NCBI GenBank assembly: GCA_964019695.1
Contig: OZ026522.1
Span: forward strand, 58,924,811-58,988,810
DNA length: 64,000 bases
Direction of reading: 5' to 3'
Source of the DNA: Loripinus fragilis
Taxonomy: Eukaryota > Mollusca > Bivalvia > Lucinida > Lucinidae
The position numbers were made by a program, and so were the translations under genes. Each line of letters starts with the position of its first letter. Position 1 is the first letter of the stretch. Of the stretch, positions 1 through 11,405 are shown piece after piece. Below the pieces are notes generated by a model. The model worked only from the letters and a program-made list of their open reading frames with translations. It did no database searches and had not been told where the DNA came from.

Positions 1-103
1 TATCAAGTTTACCAGGCTCGGCTTTGAGAACGCATGTTGAATCGCTCGGCAAGCCTCACGATGTCAACAAGCGTTCTCAAAGCCTTGCCTGGTAAACTTT
101 ATA
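1..103. repeat. imperfect hairpin, probably the end of a foldback element
   Basis: Bases 1-40 and 64-103 are near-perfect reverse complements, with a core of AGTTTACCAGGC and GGCTTTGAGAACGC, around a ~23-base loop. The left arm starts at the first base of the window, so the element may extend further left. No coding potential. Confidence 0.6.
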
Positions 104-835
104 TCAAAAGACACTCACCTAGTATTCTCTATATACCGAGTGGTTCAAGAGTTATAAGCCTTTTCACTACTGACCATGGAAGGGCTTAATTATGCACACC
201 TTCGGATCTTACAATACCAGGTGAGGGAGCTAAATTGCTAGAATTAAGACAAGACAAGTTTGTAAGCTGAAATAAAGCCAAAACCTGTTTTGTAGGCTTA
301 TCGCTGATTGGCTGTCCAATAGGCAAACTTTTATTTGCCTATAAGACGGCCAATTTGGCTGACTCGTATACAAGTTGAAATTGTTTTAAAGGGTTCTGAC
401 TTATTACTAGTAGAGGGCCCAGGGTTCAAAAATGTCAAAAATAAGCATTTAGGTATGCCCCCATTTCGCAGAATTTTCACTTGTTTTATCCTATAGTACA
501 TAGTATAGGGAGTATGAGACCAGATATTGCACTCAATTCAAGTCTTGCAAACATACCTATAACAGTGTGCGTAATACGTTACCCCTCATTTTCTTAAAAA
601 CAAAAATATGTTATTAAGTCTATTTAGGTAGAAGTTGAAATGTTTAAATGAACAAAGCATTTATGCAATCTGTAAGGAAATGCTATTCTTTACACATATT
701 GATGTTTTTAAAAGTTGTTTGGGTCTATTATAATGTCATATACGTTACGTTTTCAACTTTACCCTTAATATTATTGATATTTTGTTAAAAAAGTTTCACC
801 TGACAAAACTTTCAATAGGTGTTTAACTTCAGGAT
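104..835. other. non-coding, no gene seen
   Basis: AT-rich. A short hairpin lies at 319-342 (ATAGGCAAA / TTTGCCTAT). The words TAATACGTTAC (~570) and ATACGTTACG (~740) resemble those in the 13.1-13.8 kb tandem repeat and suggest a degraded relative. No open frame has codon structure worth annotating. Confidence 0.5.
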
Positions 836-1563
836 ACGATGACATCCTAACAAAGGCAGTGAAGACAGTAATAGTCGTAAGTAAACAACTGAATTTAGCA
901 GCCCAAAGGGGCTTTTACACTTTAATGAATTGACTGGACGTTCCCTCAACGAATTGCAAAAATATGAAAACTTTCGAATACGCAGACCCGACGAACGTGA
1001 TCATCGAGGCTTGACATAACTATCTGAAATGAATAGAATGTTTTAATGCCGAAAAGAAGAATTAATAAATGAAAAGAACAAAAGTAATAAAAATCGATTG
1101 CAGTCTCAATGAAGAGTGTGTTTTTTTTAATACTCTAATCGAGGCGATTCTAGCGGGCACCAAATTAGGCAATAACTTAGGGAAGGCCTGATATACCTTT
1201 ATTTGAATTGGGTCAAGACGGATTAAAAGTGTCATTGCAGTCAGGTGACATAAGTGTATTGTAAGTTTTGATATGACAGGCACACACTTGCTAATTGGGG
1301 TATATTTGTCGAGAAAACCTGATTTTAATAAAATAACAAATGCGCTTACCAGTCTGCGCACTGTGCAATCTGTACCTAAGATTTATGTACTTATTGCAAA
1401 AATGTTCAAAGTTTTCAAACAAACACTCATGCTGACGTATCCGGCGGACCCGGCTCCAGTTCTAGATTTTGATTTCATCCATACTTTGTATATGAGAGCA
1501 GAGAAAGCTCTGATGAGGCTCGCCTAAGCCTTCCATGCTCGAAAACGGGATAAATACAAGTAC

Positions 1564-1730
1564 ATATTCACCATATCTACATTAATTGCTGGTTCCCAGT
1601 CTACAGGTGGTTAGTAATGTAAATACAGGTAACCAGAACCCCCCATTTCCAGGTATGGGGGGGGGGTACTGGTTACCTGTTTATCCATTACTGACCACCT
1701 GTAAACCGGTAACCAGCAATTAATGTAGAT
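1564..1730. mobile_element. palindromic MITE with GTAC target duplication
   Basis: A 167-bp insertion whose ends pair (CTACATTAATTGCTGG against CCAGCAATTAATGTAG). It is flanked by GTAC at 1560-1563 and 1731-1734. The inverted copy of block A has the uninterrupted site, a single GTAC at 31044-31047. A G run sits in the loop. No coding capacity. A 4-bp duplication is compatible with several DNA transposon superfamilies, so none is assigned. Confidence 0.8.
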
Positions 1731-2248
1731 GTACCGAAACCAAGTACTGGCCCTCGTACACATACATAATTTTGCAGATTTGAAATGATTTAACATTCCA
1801 CAACATCCACAGGCAGCACAGATCAGAATCAGACAGCTGAATTTGAAGAATAATTGAGTACACTGTAGACCCAGACGAGATGTCAAAAAGTGAAGCATAG
1901 TTTCAATCCAGATCTGGCACGATATTTTGAATGTGAGAAACGTTTTCAAGTCTAAAAATCACCAGCAAAGACAATACACACAGAAATTCTTCTTACTCCG
2001 CACTTGAAAAAACTGCACTGGATTGACTTTGCAATTAACTGGTTTCTTAGTTTGGCGAACGTTTCCGCACCATATCAAATGTGTAAAGATGTCATTTTTC
2101 TGCATTTAGAAGAAATATGCTTCAGCAAAAGCGGAAAAATAAGCAAAGATGTCTGTGTATCATCAATTCAACTTCATAAATAGACGATAACGCATATTTT
2201 ACGTATAAATTTTCCTTGTATCATAAACAAAAAGCAAAACTGACTGCC

Positions 2249-2362
2249 ATTAGCCAAAAAAAAAACGTTAAAATGGCTATATACAGTCAACTGTAAATAG
2301 CCATTTAGCGTTAAATTGGCTAATTACAATTGACTGTCAATAGCCATTTTAACGATTTTTGG
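2249..2362. mobile_element. small palindromic MITE (AGCCAAAAA...TTTTTGGCT)
   Basis: The ends are inverted repeats of AGCCAAAAA followed by CGTTAAAATGGCTAT. The interior repeats GTCAACTGTAAATAGCCA in both orientations, so the whole unit can fold. A diverged copy lies in inverted block A at 25781-25919. Confidence 0.65.
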
Positions 2363-2789
2363 CTGCGTTGGAAGTGTGGGTTAGTATATAAATGAGAAAT
2401 CAAATCTCGAATTCTTTACTTTATTTTCCCAACTATTTTCGGCTGTGCTCTCTTTATCACTTAGCATTTTGTAAGCAACTAAATTATTATGCATATATAA
2501 AATTTACTTATATGTAAAATGTAATATCGTACTCCCGTTGGATGTGGTACAACTAGACAGCTTTAATGGCGACTATGTTTCTCGTGGACAACCGTATCAT
2601 ATAATAATCAAGCTGAAGTTGACTGCACTTGAGCCATAGGCGTTATTAAAGCTTCTTTACTGAAATATTTAGTAAAACTTTTTGATATTCTTGATACACC
2701 TTCTCCGCTTAGACGCGTGGACGCATGTATGTATGAATACATGCCTCATATGTGTATCTTTGTCACTGCACTGTCCAACATGTCATTAA

Positions 2790-3140
2790 TTATGTTTTGT
2801 ATGTTTCCTCATGGGCTTTATAACCTTTTGAACTTGTGAAATAAACTTATCTTATCTATCTGGTGGGTTCACTCTCAAATTGAGTTTACTGACATTAAGT
2901 GCTTATCAACGTGATAGCTTGCATCTTTGCAAATATTTGTATAGTATGATGATAGACTGTATATGGCCAAATCATAATAAATTTCTGTTATGTTCTGTTC
3001 TGTACTTTCATTGTCTGGTAAAAACAGGATTTGTTAGAACTTTTTCCTTGGTACCTAATATGCTTAGTAATGTATTTTCATGCTTTTAACGAAAAGTATT
3101 TTGTATGTTTAATGCCAATAAAGCACTTGTATTACTCCGA
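2790..3140. repeat. dispersed retroelement tail
   Basis: TCCTCATGGGCTTTATAACC followed by an AATAAA-like word recurs at ~32090-32125 and, inverted, at ~59700-59765. A second conserved stretch, ATGCCAATAAAGCACTTG (3112), recurs inverted at 59424 and in weaker form near 60130. The terminal AATAAA and short tail suggest the 3' end of a non-LTR element or SINE; the family is not assigned. Confidence 0.4.
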
Positions 3141-3245
3141 TTTGTGCCCTTCCCATACACCATAAAGTATAAGTGTACACGTCAGGTGGAAACTTAATTT
3201 GAAAATTTAACTTGAAAGTTAAATCTTAGTTCATGTCTTAGAAGT

Positions 3246-4720
3246 TATGCACTGGATGAAACTTTTGGATAATAGCATAAATGGGAAATGTTTCAAAATA
3301 ATTTACAACCTTTATCAAAATATTAAGTCTTGCTTAAAATACTCTGGTAAACAGTCCGCTTTTTTCTAAGTCATCGTGGGGTCCGACAGGGCGAAAATTT
3401 ATCCCCTGTTTTGTTCTGCCTTTTTCTTAATGATTTAGAAGACTACTTACGCAAAAACAATTATACAGGAATTACACTAGACTTGCCAGAAAATGATGTT
3501 GATATGTTTTTAAAAATATTTGTCTTATTATATGCTGACGACACAGTTATATTTGAGACTGATGAGCATACATTCCAAGAAAATCTAAATACATTTAATG
3601 ATTATTGCAATCTATGGAAATTAAACGTAAATTTCAACAAAACAAAGGTAATGATATTTGGTTTTAGGAACACAGACAACTTCCAGTTCTACATTGGACA
3701 AAATGCAATTTCTGTATGTGATGAGTATAAACATTTGGGTGTAATATTCACAAAAACACGCTCGTTTTACAAAGCCATAAAACACAATGTTGAGCAGGCA
3801 AAAAAAGCACTTCATTTGCTTTATAAAAGAATAAATTCACTACAAATACCTATCGATTTACAGTTGCATATATTTGATCATACAAGAATTTCAATACTTC
3901 TATACGGCTGTGAAGTCTGGGGTTTCCAAAATACGGATTTAATTGAAAAAAGTACATAATCAATTTTTGCACAATATAACAAAAACAAGGAAAAGTACAC
4001 CATTATATATGTTATACGCAGAACTAGGAAGATCGCCAATTAACCTTCAAATCAAAAAGAGAATGCTAGGATATTGGATATCAATTTTGAACGGAAGTAA
4101 TGCAAAAATTGCCAAAAGATGTATCAAATATTATATAATGATTTTGTAAACCGAGGCATTAATCATGAATGGATTGGTAAAATAAGACAAATTCTAATAT
4201 ATGTAGGGAAACCTGACCTATTACATCAACATAATATACAACACCCACATGCGACAAAACTGAAAATTTCTCAAACACTACATGACATTTTTCTGCAAGA
4301 TTGGAATGCCACAACAAATACAACATCCAAAGGAAGAAATTATAAACTTTTTAAAATGAATATCAATTTTGAAACTTTTTTAATATCCCTTCCGCGTTCA
4401 TCTAGTATACCAATGGTTAAATTTAGAACAGCTAATCACAAGTTACCTATAGAAGTAGGCAGATGGGAAAATATAGTTTATGAAGACAGGAAATGTATTT
4501 TTTGTGACAAAAACGATCTAGGTGATTAATTTCACTATCTGCTTATCTGTCCATACTTTCAAAATGAAAGAAAAGACTTACTTAAGAGATACTACTATTT
4601 AAGACCAAACACTATAAAATTTCAAGATTTATTGAACTGCAAAAATAAACAGGTACTCCTCAACCTATCTAAATTCATGAAGCTTATAATGTCAAAATTC
4701 GTATAATTAGCCATCCATGA
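3246..4720 (+). pseudogene. 5'-truncated LINE: RT palm, thumb and C-terminal region, frame-broken
   Basis: Conceptual translation shows the RT region of a non-LTR retrotransposon. First comes a block with NGKCFKIIYNLYQNIKSC (from ~3280), then the RT motif GVRQGENLSP (~3380), then the catalytic YADDT (3530-3544), then the HLGVIF and LLYGCEVWGF motifs of the thumb and connector. After a frame change at ~3950 a basic LINE C-terminal stretch follows. Frame breaks lie near 3363, 3950 and 4130, with a stop at 4527-4529. Endonuclease and ORF1 are missing, as expected of 5' truncation. This DNA is absent from copy 3 of block B, so it inserted after or independently of that duplication. Confidence 0.8.
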
Positions 4721-4974
4721 AACTAAATTGTCTAATTGGTGACATTTAAAACTACCACAATAATACTGATCGAAGTTATTTTGAATTATCAGCTATATTT
4801 TGCACGATATATTCTATCGACTTGCTAGTAGAGCTAAAGTATGTGATTTTGACTATTGTTTATGTGACCTGGTTAACTTGGTATACTTTGAATCGTTTGT
4901 CAATATTGGCCACAACTAGATGTATTAATTAATGTGGTTAGATACAGCATAAAACGTGTATCTGACTCTGTAAA

Positions 4975-4975
<1 letters not shown>

Positions 4976-5006
<31 letters not shown>
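4976..5006. repeat. (CA)n microsatellite
   Basis: About 15 uninterrupted CA dinucleotides just after the LINE fragment. Confidence 0.95.
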
Positions 5007-5008
<2 letters not shown>

Positions 5009-5009
5009 G

Positions 5010-6020
5010 TAAGTGCAAAGAGCGTGATACAGAGGGAATCTGGTGTTGAGGTGCTCGGTGGAAGTGTCTCATTCAATGAGGCTCTTCGATTGAGTACCCA
5101 CAACACATAAACTTTTGAGAAATTAAAATAAAAGGCATCTGATACAAATTTTAACAAAAGTTTCAATTTCTCACTGAATGATAAGCAGTGTTTGTAAACA
5201 TGTATCTATGTTAACATGTGCAATGATGAATATGAACTTTGTGGAGCACATGCAAAGAGTGTAGACGCAGATCAGGAGTCGCAGAACGCGGCGCCTGATC
5301 TGGTTCTCCTCTGATGCAAGAGCTTTCTCAGTATGAAAAACAAGCGAACAAGCCATATAGCAACCCTCTAAACGCTAGTGGACTAGTCCAATTTATCGAA
5401 ATGTAAGGTATCATGCTCATGTTTTCACCCGGGTTATCTTAACTTGATGCTGTTATTTCCCTTTGACTAGATGAGCTACAATTTGAATGGTAAGCTCGAA
5501 GGAGTTTCTTCCCTTGAATGAGACGCACATCAAAGACATGTAGTGCAATTTTAATAAATAGCAGGCAAAGAGTGTGACACATAGAGAAACGCGTGTTGAG
5601 GTGCTCGATGGAACTGTATCATTCAAAGAGGCACTTCGATTGAGTACCCACAACACATATTCTATTGAGAAATGAATCGCAGATGGCAGTCATCTTATAC
5701 AAACTCTAACACAACCTACAATATTCCACTGCATGAGGTGTAGCTGTGTCTAACCTTTTATACAAGTTTGATTATGAGCCTTCATTTTGAGGAGCATATG
5801 CGAACAGTGTAGACTCCAATCAGGCATCACATGCCCAATCGGGTTCTCAACTGATTGCTTACAGTGAGTTTTCCTATAATGTTAAAAAACGCGAATATAC
5901 CATAATACAACTCGCGCTTTTCACCCCCTTTACCCTGTAGCTTTTATCTCCCTTTGACCAAAAGATTTACAGTTTGATAAGCAAGCTTGGAGGAGTTCCC
6001 TCCCTTGAGTATGACGTGCG
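5010..6020 (+). repeat. two tandem units of ~550 bp
   Basis: The segment starting GTGTTGAGGTGCTCG at 5043 recurs at 5593 in the same order: TTCGATTGAGTACCCACAAC, then a hairpin of the GATCAG type (5245-5305 and 5806-5860), then GGAGTTTCTTCCCTTGA-like sequence (5500 and 5990). The second unit is shortened at its end. Open frames here are not conserved as protein. Confidence 0.7.
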
Positions 6021-6277
6021 CCAAAATAGGGAGTGCACGTATCGGTCAGTGTGGAAATGCAGAGCGATATACGCACTCCCTGTTATTATAGACACAATCT
6101 TTATACAGCCAGATAAAATATTGCTACTCTCTCCACTGTCCCTCTAAATATTTTCAGGTTGATATATATTATACATGTAGCTTATCGAGCGCAGTGAATT
6201 ATGTATAATCCAAAATTTTAAATCTGCATTATGCCTTCATAGTAATGATGTCTCAGGATTGAATTATCAATTGCCTT
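6021..6277. other. non-coding spacer
   Basis: AT-rich, no gene. AGGGAGTGCACGTAT (6028) and ATACGCACTCCCTG (6070) form a diffuse inverted pair. Confidence 0.4.
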
Positions 6278-6592
6278 TATATAAGCTGCATATTTGTCAG
6301 GAAAACTGTTATAATCCACCTTATTCAGGATTCCAAGGCTGGCTTTTAGAAAGCCAGCCTCGAAACCCTGAATTCAGAAATAAATCTGATAACCTTTACA
6401 CATGTACGATCAAAACTTATTTCGTACACTCCGTACAACCAACACCCTTCCCTTCCCATACTTTTTCTCAAACACATGCCTGTTATGTACGTCATTTTAA
6501 TTTTGACATATGTACTGTTTAATCTCATATGCCACCTGCGTGTGGCCTGAGTTTAACTGCAAATAAAAGTCTTGTTCTGTTCTGTTCTGCCA
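6278..6592 (+). mobile_element. SINE-like element ending in GTTCT repeats
   Basis: A ~315-bp sequence running from TATAAGCTGCATATTTGTCAGG to TTCTGTTCTGTTCTG, found again at 31438-31756 with about 90% identity by eye. It has an internal hairpin (GGCTGGCTTTTAGAAAGCCAGCC) and an AATAAA word before the 3' GTTCT repeat. The small open frames in both strands do not match between copies, so it is non-coding. Confidence 0.65.
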
Positions 6593-7477
6593 TGTCGCCC
6601 ATGTGATTCATGTATTTGTTTATGCCTAAATAAAGCATGCTTGACTCGTTGTATATTGTATTTCAATAAACCCTATCAAAATATTTTCTATTCTAAATAA
6701 ATTTGATTAATGAAATAAATGCGCAAACTAATTTTAAGCCGACTCCTTTAATTGGTCAATCAACATAATTGGCATCCGCTTTAGCTTAAAGTTTCCAAAC
6801 TTAATCGTCCATGAAATATGACATGCTGTTAATTGACGTACTTAATTGGTCGTTCTCGGAAGAAGGGCATCCACGCGTCCTTAATTATTCAGCGGATGCT
6901 TCCACTTAGCTGTGAAATGAACATGCCAGTGGCCAATTGATCCGGGTGTTTGGTCAAACCAATGAAAACTTAGGATTCCTAGAACCACAGACCCACATGT
7001 TTATAAGCAGAGAACCATAGAAATCTTCACAATTTGATTGTTATCTAATTCCCAGTTGCTCGTATAATCAGATGCGGATCAAAGATTAAATCACTTTACA
7101 GAAATTAAACAATATGGAAGTTACATGCACAATGAGGTATGGTTTTCAATTTTAAGATAACATATTTAGCGAATAAAGCTGAACGGTGTAAGTTATTGTA
7201 TGGTTTGTGAGTCTGAACTACAAGATAATCCATGAGCTTTAGCGAGAGGATTATCTCCCCATTCAGACGCACAAACCATACAATAACTCTTATTGCGCCA
7301 GCATGCATTTGCACTTTGTGCATTGTGATGGATTTAATGAAAAACATTGGAATACCAATAATATGTGCAAACATGTTATTCGATCGCTTCTTATAGCAAA
7401 TACAATTTGTTAAAAAAAGCGGGTGAACGAACTGAGAGTTAATGCCAAAGTGAGACATTTTCTCCTAGGCGAAGCTG

Positions 7478-7516
7478 CTGTAGATTCGAACCACGCACTG
7501 CGTTTCTCTTGTAAAT
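7478..7516 (-). other. tRNA-like B-box fragment conserved in all three block B copies
   Basis: On the minus strand GTGGTTCGAATC resembles an RNA polymerase III B box. The same sequence sits at ~20224 and in weaker form at ~57820, followed by TTCGCCTAGGAGAAA. No cloverleaf can be drawn, so it is a relic or chance match rather than a tRNA gene. Confidence 0.25.
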
Positions 7517-7840
7517 TGCGACTTTCTAATATAAAAATACGTTGTTCGTCAGGATTTCTCGCTACATGTATATGAGTAAATTTGCCTTTTTAAACAGTTG
7601 TGCAGTGGAATCCAGATATATATATGCCAATAATTTCACGAATGAGCTGACAGCATATTTGGAAAATTAATATCTTAAAATGCGCTTGATAGTTATATTT
7701 TTTTAGTTCCACTCACGGGAAATATACTAGTACAAAATAGGAAACCTGTTCAAATAGTACACGTTCCATAATTTATTTATTTTATCTGGTTAGATAAGGT
7801 CGAAACATGTGACGGTATATTCCATGATGTGACGGAAACC

Positions 7841-8467
7841 ATGAAAACATCTATAAAATGTACATTATTATAATTTATTCCGTTATATTTCAGAATTTTC
7901 TGCTTTTGTTTAACGCTCCAGTTGGTGACTGCCAATAAAAGCTATTCAGAATGGCTGAGTATGACCCGACGAACAGAGAGAAGAGAAAGACGGACGCACG
8001 GCAAGAACAATTTGATGGCAGTCCCGGAGAACCTTAGCACATCTACAGCTACAAAGGACTGTTGTAAAAATGGTGGGCTGTGTATAATGAATTCCTTTTG
8101 TCATTGTAAAAAGCCGTTTTATGGTCGCTATTGCCAGCACCGTGTTCGTCACCAATCCTGCGGCACAGTTGCCCACGGCACTTGGCTTACGGCCGCGTGT
8201 AACCTTTGTCATTGTTATGATGGACAGATGATCTGCAAGGTCTACCAGTTCCCTGGCTGTGGTGAGATGTTTCAGGACGGCGTTGAGGAAGATCCGGATT
8301 ACTCTGGTGGAATTGAGAAAGCGTTTGATGACTATGAACAATTTTATGATGACTTTGTAGAGGACTATCCCAGCAGCAGTACAGCGAGCAGCTCAGAGGG
8401 AATGTATACATCTATACTAAAACTCTCAATCCTGACTTGTTGGGCTTTTACCGGACTATATTCGTGA
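7841..8467 (+). pseudogene. EGF-CFC (Cripto-like) gene copy 1, stop near its 5' end
   Basis: EGF-CFC proteins are secreted or GPI-anchored co-receptors for Nodal-type TGF-beta ligands. The frame holds a six-cysteine EGF module of the compact family type (CCKNGGLC...SFCHC...FYGRYC) and, directly after it, a six-cysteine CFC module (SCG..., ACNLCHC, MIC, FPGC). An acidic stretch and a hydrophobic C-terminus suited to GPI attachment follow. The first ATG in the frame of copy 2 is at 7841, but TAA at 7871-7873 interrupts the hydrophobic leader. Copy 2 has ACA at the equivalent codon. If the leader is spliced in from elsewhere, TATATTTCAG ending at 7893 is a possible 3' splice site and the stop would be intronic. 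Length (627 bp) equals the other copies, and protein identity to copy 2 is about 95% by eye. Confidence 0.75.
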
Positions 8468-8592
8468 ATGATCCAAAGAAACAAGCAGCTACGAAGAGCC
8501 TAGTACCAATAATGGCTTGAAGAACCAGGACACAACATCAGCCCGAGAAGATCCGGTCTGAAGAAACAGCTACAAGACTAATGTCAACAATT

Positions 8593-8830
8593 CGGGCTCT
8601 GAGGTTATAGGACCTTTTTCATGCTCAATACTAACGAGCATGGAATTTGTAATCCTCATGAAAAATGTCAGAATGCCGAAAAGGAGACAATAATTATACT
8701 TTGAGTACCAGACACTGTCATTTGTTCTGGTCCTGGTTATACATTTTAAAATGCCAACAATTGTTGGCATTTTAGAATTTATGACCAGAATAAATTTCAT
8801 GCTCACGAGAGCTGAACATGAACATAGTTT
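8593..8830. mobile_element. GAGGTTAT MITE, copy in block B
   Basis: Starts GGGCTCTGAGGTTATAGG and contains the perfect palindrome AAAATGCCAAC/AATTGTTGGCATTTT at ~8750, with paired TTCATGCTC words near both ends. The equivalent copies are 18890-19128 and 55456-55695, at the same place downstream of each EGF-CFC gene, so it was present before the duplications. Confidence 0.6.
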
Positions 8831-9098
8831 TGAACTTCAGAGTTCAAGTGTTGGGCGACAAGTGCCGAGAGATGAGAGACCAAGTCTGGGACATGACCAA
8901 GGACCTGTCTGATATATCGAAGATGGACGAAAACAAATACATGGGACCATAAGAAACATTAATGTTCACCATTGCATTTGAAATCATAGACGACAATTTA
9001 ATTTAAAGTGTTGTCTGTTGTAGTCATGGTTGGTGCTTAAGCTGATGAATTTTGTCGTCTGCTGGTTATATTTGTAAACAGTTCTTATTCATCAGTCC

Positions 9099-9319
9099 AG
9101 GCCCCGAGGTTAAAAGACATTGTTTCATGCCCAGCAAAACTGTGCATGAAATGTCAAGTGCTTATAAACACAAACATGCAGAAAGATAAAGATTTTTTTG
9201 TATTCATCATGCTAATAAAAGTAAGAATGCCAATTGTTAGCAATTTTAACATTTATGATCAGGATTTTGATGCTCTGCTGAATTGAGCATGAAAAAAGAG
9301 TCTAATAACATCGGGGCCT
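9099..9319. mobile_element. GAGGTTAT MITE with AGGCCCCGAGGTTA termini
   Basis: The ends are AGGCCCCGAGGTTA (9099) and TAACATCGGGGCCT (ends 9319), with TTCATGC/GCATGAAA words inside each end and a degraded AATGCCAATTGTTAGC hairpin in the middle. About 221 bp, non-coding. Confidence 0.7.
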
Positions 9320-9448
9320 GATCTAAATCCAGACTGTTACACTGTGACGGTATTCCGGAAATAATATTTTGAAAACGTTAAAAAAATGAAATCAGAAAAC
9401 GACAATAAAGTATCCAAAATTTCCCCAATGCAGTGTAAATGTTTTAAA

Positions 9449-9690
9449 ACCCTTAAAGCGTCAAGAAAAAATGCATCTGGAAATGTCGTCTGTTGAAGTC
9501 GTCTGCTGAAAATAAGTATCTTAACATTACAGACGAATTTAAGTATTTATGCAAACAGCGTGGACCCAGAGCAGATTGCTCCTTTAGGGGCAGTCTGATC
9601 TGAGTCCACACTGTTTGTCATAGAGGCTTCTTAAGCATTCAACAGATGAGAAAAGCAGACGATTTGTTGTGATTGGTGCTTTAGTATTTA
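9449..9690. mobile_element. degraded copy of the CCCTTAAAGCG (TTAA) MITE
   Basis: Starts CCCTTAAAGCGTCAAG and ends GATTGGTGCTTTAGT, with the internal GTCGTCTGCTGAA motifs and the GATCAG-type hairpin (9550-9618) seen in the complete copy at 10240-10478. Terminal bases have drifted and TTAA flanks are no longer visible. Confidence 0.6.
9550..9618. repeat. GATCAG-type hairpin
   Basis: GCAAACAGCGTGGACCCAGA and its imperfect complement TCTGAGTCCACACTGTTTG enclose CAGATTGCTCC/GGGGCAGTCTGA. One of at least a dozen such hairpins in this window. Confidence 0.8.
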
Positions 9691-10239
9691 AGATGGAGGA
9701 CAATCACAGTGGGTAGGAACCTTGGAGAGAGTCAAATATCCCTTACCCCACTAGTCACGACTTTTGTCGTCTGCTCCTCTCCTCTGGTGATGTTCTTACG
9801 GAATTGCACGCAGTCCGATCAGGGTTCATATTAATTGCTTCAATAAAATAATCTAGTGTGAAGTGCACTTGAGTAAATGCAGCGGACGTTATCAGCAGAC
9901 GGCATTGCAAGAAGGGTTAAAAGTTTGAATGCTGTTTCCAGTAACACACCGGATAGGCGGCAATCGACAACGTTACTACTATCGACGAACGTTGATCAAA
10001 AATCGTCAGAAACAGAAAACGATTGCCATTTGTCGCCCGATTGGCGACAAAAGGCAATCGAAAACACTGTTTCTCGCGATTTTTGATCCGCGTTCGTCGA
10101 TTGATAAGAGCGTTTTAAATTGCCGTCTATTCGGTGTGAGTAAGTCGTTTTCGATTGACGCCAACTTGAATGAAAAATAATGTGCAGCTGTACTAGGAAT
10201 TCAGACATCCTGTTGAGTAAATTGATCAGCGGAACTTAA

Positions 10240-10478
10240 CCCTTAAAGCGCCAAGAAAAAATGCATCTGAAAATGTCGTCTGCTGAAGTCGTCTGCTGCA
10301 AATAATTGCCTAACATTAATGATAAATTAAGTATAGAAGCAAACAGCGTGGACCCAGAACAGACTGCTCCTATAGGAGCAGTCTGATCTAGGTCCACACT
10401 GTTTGCCATAGAGGCTTCTTAAACATTTCAGCAGACGATATAAGCAGACGACTTTTGTTGCGATTGGCGCATTAAGGG
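10240..10478. mobile_element. complete MITE with TTAA target duplication (piggyBac/Kolobok-type site)
   Basis: A 239-bp element with inverted ends CCCTTAAAGCGCCAA / TTGGCGCATTAAGGG, flanked by TTAA at 10236-10239 and 10479-10482. Block B copy 2 carries the empty site, a single TTAA at 18328-18331 within GGAACTTAATTGAGATTTGC when read on the minus strand. Inside are three CGTCTGCTG-type motifs and a perfect-looking GATCAG hairpin (10336-10412). A TTAA duplication is typical of piggyBac and Kolobok; no transposase is present. Confidence 0.85.
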
Positions 10479-11186
10479 TTAATTGAAATTTGCAGCCAGT
10501 TCGGTTGACTGATGTCATTAAATGCTATTGAATTCCTAGTTGAATGAAAAAACCCAGGATCTTTATCAAATGGTTACGCTAGAAGCCAGCTGATCTAGAT
10601 TCACAACTAATAATTTTGAAAGCGTTTTTATATAAATGTTTTTTTTCTTTTAGTATATACATGTACGATCATTTTCTTGTGCCAAGAAATGAATAAAACA
10701 ATATTTGGACAGTATTAATGTTTCTTTTCATATCGCTCTACTCGTTAAGGCTGGCGCACAGATACGTGGTTCTAGTGCTGAGTAGTGCAAACACGCCCCC
10801 GCCCCCCTGAACATATGCATTTATGTCCTCGTTGTTTGAAAATGCTTTACTGTATGCTTTAACATCTGCAGAAGTCGAAGAAGAACATATAAAAGCATTT
10901 TGGTAATCTCTCATAATAATGTGTTTTAAAGCATTTCGAGAGGTTAACATTTTTAAATGCTTTTTCACATATGTTTCGTGCTATATTTTTGATCTCAGCA
11001 GGTTAGAACTCCTTTGAATTTTATCAGGAAACTAGCTCGTCAGCTACTGATTTGAAATTTTACTTTAAGCTTTTCGAAACACAGATAAGATCTGGAGACT
11101 AATTTGTTAAAGACTACACTATCATATCATAATCCGAAATACTTGCGAGTACCAGAACTGTGTTTACCGAGGTAAACGTTGAAACC

Positions 11187-11405
11187 AGGCCCCGAGGTTA
11201 TAAAACTTTGTGTGCACAACTCAACTGAACACGAAACTTCAACTGCTCCTAAAAACTAAAATACCGTCAAATAAAGAAGTGTCTTGCTTTAGGTCTCTCA
11301 GATGTTGTATTTATCATGCTAATAATTGTTAAAATGCCAACAATTGTTGGCATTTTAACATTTATGAGCAGGATCAATTTCGTGCTCAGCTGAGTAGTGA
11401 CTGAA
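11187..11405. mobile_element. GAGGTTAT MITE with a 32-bp perfect palindrome
   Basis: Starts AGGCCCCGAGGTTATAAAAC. At ~11327-11358 the palindrome GTTAAAATGCCAACAA/TTGTTGGCATTTTAAC has no mismatch. The right terminus is worn. It corresponds to the element at 17440-17649 in block B copy 2. Confidence 0.6.

Larger units (their letters stand above)
836..2510. repeat. block A, left copy of an inverted duplication
   Basis: This stretch matches, in reverse complement, 31038-32079 (from 836) and 25622-27048 (to 2510). In the other copy a 4-kb element separates the two halves. Shared landmarks are GATACGATGACATCCTAAC at 836 and the AAATCAAATCTCGAATTC region at ~2398. Open frames inside (for example 1062-1361 and 1611-1949, minus strand) are preserved only because the DNA is duplicated; I see no domain and do not call genes. 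Confidence 0.8.

Noticed and set aside
1062..1361. Matching ~60-residue open frames at 1062-1361 (-) and 31254-31439 (+)
   Set aside because: Similarity is explained by the inverted DNA duplication (block A); flanking non-coding DNA is equally similar and no domain is present.
1611..1949. Cysteine-rich frame (ICAACGCCGM) shared with 26892-27137
   Set aside because: Also within block A; the frames have different ends and no signal or family match.
7946..8341. Long antisense frames opposite the EGF-CFC genes (also 19380-19811 and 55918-56277)
   Set aside because: They are shadows of the cysteine-rich coding strand and differ in length among copies.
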